Assembly: GCA_029990175.1 (NCBI GenBank)
Contig: JARKIP010000005.1
Coordinates: 32,745,501 to 32,809,500, forward strand
DNA: 64,000 nucleotides
Direction: 5' to 3'
Source of the DNA: Petunia secreta
Taxonomy: Eukaryota > Streptophyta > Magnoliopsida > Solanales > Solanaceae
Positions 53,573 through 63,900 of the stretch are shown here, piece after piece (the stretch's first letter is position 1; each line of letters begins with the position of its first letter). The notes below the pieces were generated by a model. It saw only the letters and a list, made by a program, of their open reading frames with translations. It was not told the DNA's origin and searched no databases. The position numbers and the translations under genes were made by a program.

Positions 53573-54837
53573 GTTTGGTATCAGAGCAAGGCTCGGGTTT
53601 TGTTTCTACAAACCCCCGACCCTTGATTCTTCGTGCCTAGGTCGATTCCTATCTTTAGTTTCTTGTTTATTGTTATTGAAAGAAGAAAATTACAAAAAAA
53701 TTGAAAATTTGAAAAATCTAAAAATTTGGTGTATCTTGTTGGTTTGGATGATTTTTGATATGGGTGTTATAGATTCTTGATCGTGGTTGAAATCCCGTCG
53801 TTTGGATACCAAAAACACTTGGATTGGTGAAGATTGAAAATCAAAACCCCAAAACCCCTTAAAACCCTTGATGAACTTGTTCTTGATGACTTTTGATTGA
53901 TTCTTGGGTTGGATTGATATTGGATTGAGAACTTGATATTGGGGTTTGATCCTTGTGTGATTCCCGTTCTTTTGGTACCTTAAACACCCAATTTGGAGTT
54001 GTATTACATGAATTGAGAATTTGAAAACCCTTTGAAAATTTGAAAATTTTAAAACCCTAGCTTTGAAGATGATGATCATGGTGGATTGCTTGATATTGAT
54101 TGGGGTTTGATAAAAGTTGTTGGGGTTTGTTCTTTGTGACTAATACAACATTTGGGTACCTTTGGATTGCTAAAACAACGTGTGGATTGTTGGATTTTTG
54201 GGTGTTAAAGTCAAAAAACACGTTGTTGAACTGTGCTGAAAGTTGCAGGAGGCGGAGCGCCTCAATTTGGAGGCGGAGCGCCTCATTTTTGTTAGCTCTC
54301 TGGAAATTTGGGAGGCGGAGCGCCTAGCTTAGGAGGCGGACCGCCTACTTTGAAGAGGCGGAGGGCCTCAATTTCAGGGCGGAGGGCCTCAATTTCTAGG
54401 CGGAGGGCCTCAATTTCAGGGCGGAGGGCCTCACACCTGAAGCCTTTTTCGGGTAGTTTTCTTGTAGGTTTTCGCTTGTTCTTTGCTTCCGAACTTCGTG
54501 GTTAGTGTTTCTAGGGTATTAGTCCTACTTTATTAACACTAATCTTTGATTCCTTAGGGTGTTGTGTGTCTTGGAGTATTCACTTAAAGTCGTAGATCTT
54601 GCTTGCTTCAAGTGCGCACTAAATTAGCTTCCGTACATCGAGTCACCTAAATTCAATTCCGGACCTTTACTTGGATCTACTAGTTGATTGATCTTACCAT
54701 TGTGGTTCCTAAAAGAGATAAAGGCATCTTTGGGTGGGGGTTGGGAGTGTGCACCCTCAAAAGAGTGTTGAGAGCCACCACCAAAGGTAAGGGAGAGCAA
54801 GTGAGGTTGTTTATACTAACCTTTGCACTTTCTTAAC
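53573..54837 (+). other. Element O 5' leader
   Basis: The primer-binding site TGGTATCAGAGC is at 53576-53587. The palindrome array is at 54249-54436. The conserved block is at about 54500-54670. A donor-like AAG-GTAAGG lies near 54783. A TACTAAC branch-point-like motif at 54814-54820, a pyrimidine run and CAG at 54848-54850 form an acceptor-like site; here, unlike in gag-bearing elements, the bases after it (GTACAAGG) lack the ATG. Confidence 0.85.
54249..54436. repeat. Leader palindromes and 20-bp tandem repeat of O
   Basis: Aggcggagcgcct units are followed at about 54355-54432 by four near-perfect tandem copies of ggcggagggcctcaatttc, a diverged form of the palindrome. Confidence 0.85.
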
Positions 54838-57606
54838 ATGTCTTTTGCAGGTACAAGGAGCCATAAGGGAGGTTTGGAGGGATGTAGGAGTGGTGAGAAA
54901 GGTGTAAGTGAGAGGGAGTTAGTTGAAGCCTACCTTCCGAGCCTCTTGGCTCAAATAGAGGCAATGGACACTAGGGTCCAACATTTGGAGGATGAGATGA
55001 AAGAGAATGAGGCCGAGGGAAGAGATGGTATGAGTCGCACTATAGGTTATGGTATTGCTAGTAGTGGTGAAATGAGGAAGTACCCAACTAGTGTTGGTAC
55101 TATTGATGGGATGTGTAAAGGGCATTACCTAGATGAATTCATGAGAGAAAGAATGTGGTGTCAATTCGTAGTGAGCCTTAATGGGAATCATGGGTATGTG
55201 CTTCAAGTGGATAATGGTGAAGCAAGTTGGATTAGCCATCTTGTAGTGCGAAGGTTGGGAATACCTTGTGTTGATGGAATGGCGAGGGTAGTTATTTCAC
55301 AAAGGAACTTTGAAGAAGAAGTGGAGTGCAAAGTAGGCCCTTTAGTGGGATGTGATGTTATGTTGGGAAAGCCTTGGCTTTCCAATAGATACTTCAAGAT
55401 CGCACAAGAAGTTGTGGTTGGCTACCGTGTTCAAGCACAAGGGAAGTTTCAAATCCTTTTTCTTAGGAAAGAAGGAATACAACCAAGCACACCCATGAAC
55501 ATGAGAAGTGGTGGGACACCAATGAGGAGAAGCCCTATGCTCCAAAGAGTGCAATCAAGAAGCCCTATGAACATGAGAAGTAGTGGGACACCATTGAAGA
55601 GAAATCCTACACTCACAATCAATGGTGGGACTAGTGCAAAAAGAGAGTTGACATATGTCAACAAGGTGGGCCCCGAACCACAAGATCCAAAGCAAAGTGG
55701 TTCACCTACAAAGAAGAAAGAGACATCAAGTGATGAGTCTCTTAGTCCTAGATTCCGGGTTGATGTTAGAAGTCCACCTACTCCGGCTATGGGTATTCTT
55801 GGGCCTCGTCCCAACTCACCCGAATTTGAGAGACAAAAGATTGAGAGGAGTAAGGGAGTGACCGGTGACATTCCTCGAGTGGAAAAAGGAGAGGATGTGA
55901 TGAGTGATGTGAGTGGGATGTCACCACCCGAATCTACACCCGACCTTGAAAAGAAAATTAGGGAAAAGAAAGAGGGAAAAAGAATTGTAAAGAGTGAGGA
56001 CACCCCTTATTCTAACCCTAACCCTTTATCTTTTCCTTCTACTTGTGTGACTTCTTGTGTAGGAACTCTTGAAGGCAAGCCAATGGAGCCTCAATCATCT
56101 TCCAAGATGGAAGGACAAGGTGAAGAAACTCTTCAATGTGAGCTTCAAGGTGAAGAGACAATCCATGACACTTCAAGTACATTGAGTGAGCAAGATGGCC
56201 GCTCAAAGGTAAGTGATAGTTCTCCCCTTGAACATGTTACTTCCTTGTCGTGTGAGAGTGTTTGTGAAACCTCTATACTAGTTGATGATATATATGATTA
56301 CAATGTGTTTGCAACTAGTGTGGAATCAAATGGTCAACTTGTGTATGATTGTGAACCACTAGTTGAGAGGAGTGATAAGCCACATCATGATGTGAGCTCG
56401 ATTTTCATTGAACCTCTCATTAGTGAAGAATGTGTAGTTGACCCTATTTGTGATCCTTGTTATGACACTCCGCCTATATTTGATAAAGGGAAAGATGAGT
56501 TGAATGAATACCCTACCCTCTCCCTTGATGAATTGCTTGATAATGGTGGGCCTATGTGTTGTAGTGAGGTTTGTAGTGACCTTGAGGAGTCCCTAGTGAA
56601 TGAGATGGATCGAATTGTTTTCAATGACTCCTCGGGTGAGAGTGAAGAACCTAGTCTTGATACCATGTTTTTGGATAACCATGAATTTGAAGTGCATGCT
56701 TTTACATTTCCATTGTGTGAACATGATCTCATTTGTGGTAGCGAATTGTATCGGACTAGGATTGGCAATAGAATAGAACCTCCATGGTTTGAAAAGTTAG
56801 ACTCTATGGATGATCCATTGTTTGGAACTCCAAGTGGGATGAGTGGTCTTGATTTTGGTTGTGTTAAACCATCTTCTAGTAGTCCTAACCTTCATTGTGT
56901 GGACTATAATGATGAAGGGCCAATTTTGGAGACCTTCCTTTGGAGTTTGGCTAGTGAGGAAGATTGTCTTGGAGTTGGAATGGGAGGAGGAGAAGTCACT
57001 CTTGATGTGTGTAAGAGTGCTTCCAAGAAGGGGAGTGGAGTATTCGATGTTAGTTGTCGCTTGAATTATGTTGCTTACTCCATCCCATATGTTGATCACA
57101 CCTTGAGTGTTGAGCATGCCAAAGCTCGATGTGATGACCATAAGCTTGGAGGTCATAAGGAACTTAGTTGCTTAATCTTGCATGTTCCATATCTTATTGA
57201 TCTCTTTGCTTGTTATGGTAGTGAGTACTTGTCGTTGTTGAGCCAAGAACTTGTTGTTTCCTTTGGGAACATAAGCTTTTTGATTAGTATTGATGCTTGG
57301 CTCTATCATAAAAGTGTGATTTTCACATCACTTGTACTCACTCTTGTTGGACTTTCCTACAATTGTAGTGGGAAGTTTTGGTGTGTTCTTATTGGGCTTA
57401 GGGATCATAGGAATTTTAATGGCTTGATCTTGCATATTCTCTATCCTATTGATCTCCTTGATGAATCATGCATTGAGTGTACCCATTGGGGAAGCCAAGT
57501 GCTTGTTGTTTTCTTCGGAAAGATGTGCTTTATCATTGTTATTGATGCTTGGCTATACCATAAGAGTGTGTTTTCCCACACTTTTGACACTAACCTACTC
57601 TTGTAG
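54838..57606 (+). CDS. Element O protein: coiled coil, DNG protease-like domain, accessory module (922 aa)
   Basis: I chose the ATG at 54838 (MSFAGTRSHKGG); it lies within the acceptor-like site, so a spliced RNA would start later, for example at 54964. A short coiled coil (LLAQIEAMDTRVQHLEDEM) comes first. Residues about 110-210 align with the protease of the other elements: LQVDNGEASWISHLVVRRLG against the IIDSGS block (D125, N126, G127) and DVMLGKPWL (173-181) against LLLGRPW. The catalytic Asp is kept but the usual Ser/Thr is Asn. Then basic repeats (PMNMRSGGTP and PMNMRSSGTP), a segment shared with J (ERQKIERSKGVTGD), and the accessory module with CDPCYDTPPIFDKG, GGPMCCSEV, and two hydrophobic units each with WLYHKSV. 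The stop at 57604-57606 precedes the polypurine tract. Function is unknown. Confidence 0.78.
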   Translation: MSFAGTRSHKGGLEGCRSGEKGVSERELVEAYLPSLLAQIEAMDTRVQHLEDEMKENEAEGRDGMSRTIGYGIASSGEMRKYPTSVGTIDGMCKGHYLDEFMRERMWCQFVVSLNGNHGYVLQVDNGEASWISHLVVRRLGIPCVDGMARVVISQRNFEEEVECKVGPLVGCDVMLGKPWLSNRYFKIAQEVVVGYRVQAQGKFQILFLRKEGIQPSTPMNMRSGGTPMRRSPMLQRVQSRSPMNMRSSGTPLKRNPTLTINGGTSAKRELTYVNKVGPEPQDPKQSGSPTKKKETSSDESLSPRFRVDVRSPPTPAMGILGPRPNSPEFERQKIERSKGVTGDIPRVEKGEDVMSDVSGMSPPESTPDLEKKIREKKEGKRIVKSEDTPYSNPNPLSFPSTCVTSCVGTLEGKPMEPQSSSKMEGQGEETLQCELQGEETIHDTSSTLSEQDGRSKVSDSSPLEHVTSLSCESVCETSILVDDIYDYNVFATSVESNGQLVYDCEPLVERSDKPHHDVSSIFIEPLISEECVVDPICDPCYDTPPIFDKGKDELNEYPTLSLDELLDNGGPMCCSEVCSDLEESLVNEMDRIVFNDSSGESEEPSLDTMFLDNHEFEVHAFTFPLCEHDLICGSELYRTRIGNRIEPPWFEKLDSMDDPLFGTPSGMSGLDFGCVKPSSSSPNLHCVDYNDEGPILETFLWSLASEEDCLGVGMGGGEVTLDVCKSASKKGSGVFDVSCRLNYVAYSIPYVDHTLSVEHAKARCDDHKLGGHKELSCLILHVPYLIDLFACYGSEYLSLLSQELVVSFGNISFLISIDAWLYHKSVIFTSLVLTLVGLSYNCSGKFWCVLIGLRDHRNFNGLILHILYPIDLLDESCIECTHWGSQVLVVFFGKMCFIIVIDAWLYHKSVFSHTFDTNLLL

Positions 57607-57652
57607 TGGGAAGCTTTGTTTGTGCTTGTTTTGAATGTAGGCTTGATGGTTT

Positions 57653-57688
57653 GATTTCGAGGACGAAATCCTTTCAAGAAGGGGAGGA
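57653..57688 (+). other. Element O hairpin and polypurine tract
   Basis: GATTTCG-AGGA-CGAAATC is at 57653-57670 and AAGAAGGGGAGGA at 57676-57688. The O frame has already stopped, so the hairpin is non-coding here and still perfect. Confidence 0.9.
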
Positions 57689-58493
57689 TGATAAGATCCA
57701 AATTAGAGCCAAAGCGCCAACCATCAAGAGCCAAGCATGAGAGCACAAAGGATACAAGGCAAGGGCACCGGAGGAGGGTTCGAGAGTGATTTGGAGTCAT
57801 GGACTTGAGCGCCAATGGGGGAGGACCGGCTACGGACCAAGAAGGAACACTTAGAGTCCATTTTGAGCCGTTTCCAAGTCTCCCAGGAAGGAGGCGGACC
57901 GCCCATTGGACTAGGCGGACCGCCTAGTTGACTACACCTCTCAGGATCTCTGGCCGCCTACTGCAGAGGCGGACCGCCCATTTTTCCAGGCTGGGCGCCT
58001 ACTCTGGGCGCCTACTATTCAGGCGGGGCGCCTAGTTTGCTGAAGGCCCATCCGGGTTTCCTACTTATTTTGAGTGTAATTCCAACTATAGCCCTAACTG
58101 ACATGTATTGTTTTGACTAGACTTAGGGGCTATTTAGACATTTTATTTAGAAGTGTGGTGAACCTATAAATACCACACTTAGTCATTTATTTCATTTAGC
58201 TTGTTTAGAATTGAAGAATAGACTTAGTAAGAGAGGCAAGGCCTTCTTCTTTGTAGAAGCTTGAAGCTTCGGATTATCTCTTTGCTTGGAGCCTATGGAG
58301 ATCCGTCACTAGTACGGAATCCTTGTATGGTTCAAGTTTCCCTTCCTCTCTCGGATAATCAATTCATGGTTTGAATCGTTTATCCATTCTCTTTCTTCTA
58401 TTTCTATTCTCCCCAATCCCTTACTTTCTTGTTATCGTGTGATTGTTGCTTCCGCATTCTTGTTACTTGCTTCCGCGTATTTGGGTCTTATCA
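57689..58493 (+). repeat. Element O 3' LTR
   Basis: 805 bp, identical by eye to the 5' LTR. It is followed by CTCAA (58494-58498). Confidence 0.95.
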
Positions 58494-59006
58494 CTCAAGC
58501 ATTTGAGAGGCCAAGAGAAGCTCAATAAGAGACATGCCAAGTGGGTTGAATTCATTGAGTCTTTTCCCTATGTGATCCAATACAAGAAAGGGAAAGACAA
58601 TGTTGTGGCGGATGCGCTTTCAAGAAAGTTTGCCCTAGCCACCACTCTCACCTCTAAGCTCATGGGTTTTGAGAGCATTAAATTGATGTATGCTCATGAC
58701 CCAAAGCTAAAGAGTGTCCATGACACTCTAGAGAAAGGGGAGAGAGTTGACAAATACCAATGGTTTGATGGTTATATCTTCAAAAATGGTAGGGTGTGCA
58801 TTCCGGAGTCCTCTTGGAGAGAGTTGCTTGTGCATGAAGTGCATTGCGGGGGACTCATGGGGCATTTTGGTACACGAAAGACTTTGGCCATTCTTCAAGA
58901 ACAATTCCATTGGCCGAAGATGAGGGTGCATGTGGAAAAGTTTTGCGCTAATTGCCTTGAGTGCAAGCGAGCCAAATCTAAAACCCACCCTCATGGGTTG
59001 TATACC
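58494..59006 (+). CDS. pol: Element I RNase H end and integrase start
   Basis: This continues I's pol after O: LKHLRGQEKLNKRHAKWVEF, ADALSRKFALATTL, then the integrase N-terminal His/Cys region (HCGGLMGHFG ... CANCLECKRAKS) and HPHGLYT, where P interrupts at 59007. The DDE core would be beyond P, outside the window. No stop is seen in this piece. Confidence 0.88.
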
Positions 59007-59774
59007 TGATGTAGAGCAAATCGTGCCAAGACACTTTCCAACACTTTCCGACATGTGCCAAGCTTGGAAGATACAAAGGACTTGACGTCAAGGGCTTTGG
59101 AAGTGTTCCGGATGGTTTCAACATTAGGCTCCACGCCTAAGGAGGAGGAAGAAGGCCCAGCACAGCTAGGCGCCCCGCCTAGCCCAGGCGCCCCGCCTAG
59201 GAAGCTTACTGCCTAAGAATGGCATTGCACCCAGGCGCCCCGCCTGCCTAGGCGCCCCCAGCCCAGGCCCCCGCCTAGCTTCAGGCGCCCCGCCTGGCTT
59301 CAGCATATTCCAGGCGCCCCTCCCAGCCCCAGGCGCCCCTCCTAGCTGCTGAACTTATGTTCCTTTTACTATTTTGCCCTGCGTGGCTTATTTAGTGAAC
59401 CTTATTAGTAAGGGTAGTTAAGTCTTTGTGTAAGCTTGGGAAACACTATAAATAACCAAGCCTAGCTTATTTTACACTTAGTTTATGTTGAATGATGAAT
59501 TGAATATTGTAAAGAGTGGATTCTCTTTGGGTTTATGAAAACCGACCTTAGTTGGGACTTGTTACTTCTAGTGGATTCTAGTTGCCTAACAACCCCGCCC
59601 CGATCATTCTATTTGCGAGTCCCAAGTGTGGCTCGAGGGTAGTTGCATAGCGTAGGTGTTCTTGTCCTTCTCCCGGGGTGTAGCGGAACCAGTTCTCCGT
59701 TGCTACTTGGGATTAGAGATCGAGTTACGTCTCGTTCTTATCTTTTTACTTTCCGCGTTTGATTTCCTACATCA
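59007..59774 (+). repeat. Element P 5' LTR
   Basis: This 768-bp LTR starts TGATGTAG and ends CTACATCA, an 8-bp inverted repeat. AGGCGCCCCGCCT-type palindromes lie at about 59167-59343. TATA (tataaata) is at 59447-59454. The start of U3 is close to K's (gcaaatcgtgccaagacac). Confidence 0.92.
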
Positions 59775-60997
59775 TTTGGTATCAGAGCAAGGCTCGGGTT
59801 TTGTTTCTACAAACCCCCGACCCTTGGTTCTTCGTGCCTAGTATCTTTTCTTTTAGTTTTCTTGTTGTTGAAGTTATTGAAAGAAGAAAATTACAAAAAA
59901 ATTGAAAAATTGAAAAATCCAAAAATTGGGTGTATCTTGTTGATTTGGATGATTTATGATATGGGTGTTATAGATTCTTGATCGAGATTGAATTCCCGTT
60001 ACTTGGATACCAAAATTGTTTGGATTGGTGGAGTTTGAAAATTTGAAACCCCAAAACCCCTTAAAACCCTTGAAGAACTTGTTCTTGATGATTTTGGCTT
60101 GATTCTTGGGTTGGATTGATGTTTGATTGGAAATTTGTTATTGGGGATTGAACTTCACTGAAAAACAAACGATTTGATACCAATTTTATGGGATTTGAGT
60201 ATGATTAACACCAAGTTTGATGAATCACAATCCATTTTGAAAACCCTTTGAAAAACCCCCTTGTTCTTGAGTTCTTGGCATTGAATCTTGAAATTGATTG
60301 ATTGTTTGGATGTTAATGTGATTGGGGTTTGTTAAGGAAGATCAAAAACAACTTTGGGTATCTTTGGATTGTGAAAACAAGTTGAAAACATCGGATTTGG
60401 AGCTTGAAAATCGACTTGAAACGAGTTTGGAACGAGTTGGAAAAGGCTCCAGGCCAGGCGCCCCGCCTAAGCCAGGCGCCCCGCCTGACTTGGCTACTGC
60501 CTAAGTCTCAGGCGCCCCGCCTGGAACACTGCACAGTTAGGCGCCCCACCTGAGTTTCAGGTGCCCCTCCTGAGTGTTGAAAGTGTTGTTTCGGGTAGAT
60601 TTTCATAGGCATTTCCCTTTGTTTGATTGCATTAATTCCGGTTAGTGCTATTAGAGTATAATCCTACTCGATTAGTACTAATCACTTTGAGCTATTAGGA
60701 TCATCGTGCCTAGAAAGGAGACTAGAATTCAAAGAAGATCCGTAGTATCTTTTGGTTCAAGTCCTCACTTCAAATTGCTTAGCGTTCATCGAGTCATATT
60801 AACTCCACTCGCCCCGGAGTACAATTGGCTTGTGAATAGTTGGTTGGGTTGAGGATTGATAGTCAACTACTTGAAGCTTTTGGTAACAAGTCCGAGTGAA
60901 ATATCCACCACCACCCCCAAAAGAGTGATCCGAGTGAACTCAAGTGAGGGAGTGAGTGAGGTCTTTTACTAACGTTTGTTGCTTCTTTGTAGGTACA
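59775..60997 (+). other. Element P 5' leader
   Basis: The primer-binding site TGGTATCAGAGC is at 59777-59788. Palindromes (aggcgccccgcct) lie at about 60454-60570, the same type as its U3. The conserved block is at about 60640-60830. A tactaac motif, pyrimidine run and TAG end at 60992, followed by GTACA and the ATG at 60998. Confidence 0.87.
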
Positions 60998-63900
60998 ATG
61001 GCAAACGATGGAGATGATCCCCTGAAGCATTTCATGGCCACTATTATGGCTAAATTGGAGGATATCTCATTGAGACTTGAAACCGTCGAGAGGAATCAAG
61101 TTGAGACCGGTGAGAGGAGGACCCCGAGTGTCCAAATTGAATCCGGAGAGGGCACGAGTCATAGCACTCCTATGACTCCCGGACACTTTGTTGAGCTAAA
61201 CAAGAGGTATGAACAAAGCAAAGTTGAAGCTCTACGAGAGCGTGGGTTGGGCAATCCCCAACATGAGAGCAATCCTCTCAACTTGGGCAATCCCCAAGGA
61301 AATGCTCCACTTCGAAGACCCGTTAGGTTTGTCCCACCTCTTGAGCAAGTTGTTGAGGCTCAAGAAGAGGAGGAAGCCGAGTATGGTGATGAAGCCTATG
61401 GGTATGATGCTCATTATCAACCTAGGAGGCCAATGAATTGGGGTCGAAATGTGGATCGGGGTAGAGGCCGAGGTCGAGGGCCACCCATGAGATTTGATGG
61501 AAGGAATGCTAGGAGAGAATATGTTGCTCATGATGACCACTATGGAGGCCAACCGGAGCCTAACTATGGGGTGCATGACAACAACAACAATCTCAATAGT
61601 GTGAAGCTTAATCTTCCATCCTTTAAGGGAGCTTGTGATCCGGAGGCATATATGGAATGGGTTCTACTTATAGAGAGAGTGTTTGACACAAATGAGATGA
61701 CCGATGAGAAGAAAGGTACTTATGCTATTTCATCCTTTGAGTCTTATGCTTCTACTTGGTGGGAATCCATAAAGAGGACAAGAAGAAGAGCGGGTGTGCA
61801 TGTGAATGTGACATGGAATGAATTGAAGGCCCTCATGAATACCAAGTATGTGACTCCTAGATATCGACAAGAGCAACTCAAGAAGCTCTATGATCTAAAG
61901 CAAGGTGTCAAGACGGTTCATGAGTACTATGATGAGTTTGAGAAGACCCGATTGGCCTTAGATATGGAGACCGAGGATGAAGAGCAAGCCATGATCTGTT
62001 TCAAAAATGGTTTGAGCTATGGTATAGCTTCTCAATTGAGGTTACATTCTTATCCTTCACTTCAAGATCTTTTGGAAGCTGCTATTGAAGCCGAGCAATG
62101 GCTTAAGGGAGAAAAGTCCACCCGGTACAAGAGTAGCACTCCTACTCCCGTGAACCAATCAAAAGAGTGGAAGACTCCAAATGCAAGCTTTCCAAGTGCC
62201 AATGCTAGCAAAGAAGTGAAGAAGCCATATGAGAAGACTACTCCACCCTTGGAAGGTACTTCTAAAACTCGCTTGAGTAATCCTATTTCTACTTCTACTC
62301 AATGTTATAAGTGCAAGGGCTATGGGCATATTGCTAAAGAATGCTCCACAAAGCGAAACATGGTTGTGGTTGGCAATTTAGTGTATGAACAAGAAAGTGA
62401 GTCCGAAAATGGAGAAGTAGAGGGGGATGAGGAAGTTGATTGTGAGGAGGCCGTAGAAGAGGATGATGGCCCTCAAATGTTCTTGGTGGTTAGGAGAAGC
62501 TTGAGTACCATTGTTATGGAAGAGGAGGTGGAAAATGATCAAAGGGAAAACCTCTTTCATGCTAGGTGCCGAGTGATGGGCCAAGTATGTTCAATGGTTG
62601 TTGATTCGGGGAGTTGTACCAACATAGTGAGCCAAACCTTGATTTCCCAATTGAAGTTACCCATTCTAAAGCATCCAAAACCGTATCGTTTACAATGGCT
62701 TAGCGAGTGTGGTGAACTAAAGGTGGTGAAACAAGCGTTGATTGAGTTTGGCATTGGGAGCTATAAGGATAAGATCATGTTTGACGTGGTCCCGATGCAA
62801 GCATGCCATTTATTGTTTGGGAGACCATGGCAACATGATAGGTGTGTAGTGCATGATGGCCGGACCAACTCCTATACGGTCAAGCAAGATGGGAGAAAGT
62901 ATGTGCTTAGACCTTTGACTCCAAGGCAAGTGAGGGAAGACTACAAACGAATGAAGGAGTTGAGGGAAGAGGCTAAAGCAAAGTCACCCATTATACTTGA
63001 ACCTGAAGCAAACAATCTTATTGTTTTGCCAATGCATGATGAAAATGAGAGTCACTCCACTTCAAATGAGAGAGAAAAGATAGAGAGAAGTGAGGGAGTG
63101 ACCGGTGACAATCCAAGAGAGGAAAAAGGAGAGGCTTTGAGGAGTGATGTGAGTGGATTGTCACCACAAACTACACTTGACCAAGAGGTAAAATTAAGAG
63201 AGATGAGAGGTGAGGAAGGAAAAATTGAGAGTGAGAGCACCCATTATTCTAACCCTTCTTTATCTTCTACCTTTTCTTGTGAAAGTTCTTGTGTAGGTAC
63301 ATTTGAAGACAAGTCATTGGAGCCTCAATGTGAGCTTCATGATGGAGAAGTTGCATATGACACTTCAAACCTTGTGAGTGATCAAGGGAGTACTACAAAT
63401 GTAAGTGTTGCTTCACCTTTTCATGAACCTACTAGCTACTTGACTTGTAATGACTCAACACTAGTTGGAGCTTGTGATACATCTAGTGAATATGCCACTA
63501 GTGAAGGGTCTAGTTTTCAACTTGTGTGTGCTTGTGAAACACTAGTTGGAAGGGATTTTATGCCACATCATGATGTGAGCTCATTGTTCATTGAACCCCT
63601 CCCTAGTGTAGATTTGATAGTTGACCATGATTGTGACCTTTGCTATGACACACCGCCAACCTTTGACATAGGGAAAGATGAGGTAGTTGACCATTCCCTA
63701 ATTGATATGCTTCTATTTGGTGGACCAATGTGTTGTGGTAAGGATGGTCTTGACCTTGAGGAGTCCAAATTGCATGAATTGGACAAGGTTGTCTACGATG
63801 ACTCCTCAAGTGAACCTAGTCATGATAACTTGTCTATGCTTGATCATGATAGTGAGATGCATGTTTATACTAATCCATTGTTTGAAGGCATTCTCATTAG

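Larger units (their letters stand above)
52768..58493 (+). mobile_element. Element O: complete non-autonomous element without gag domain
   Basis: The 5726-bp element has 805-bp LTRs that look identical, and TSD CTCAA. It has one long frame with an N-terminal coiled coil, a protease-like domain with DNG, and the accessory module. There is no recognisable gag domain, zinc knuckle, RT or integrase. It is a recent insertion into I's RNase H. Confidence 0.94.
25685..59006 (+). mobile_element. Element I: autonomous-type gypsy element, host of the right nest
   Basis: The 5' LTR is at 25685-26513. Its gag, protease, RT, RNase H and the start of integrase appear in order but in pieces at 27595-28746, 35180-35500, 50054-50988, 51786-52767 and 58494-59006. 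Between them sit J, the E-type LTR fragment with K and L, a solo LTR, and O; P cuts it at 59006, so its end is beyond the window. Several TSDs confirm the order. About 60 bp of gag is missing at the 35500 junction. Confidence 0.88.
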
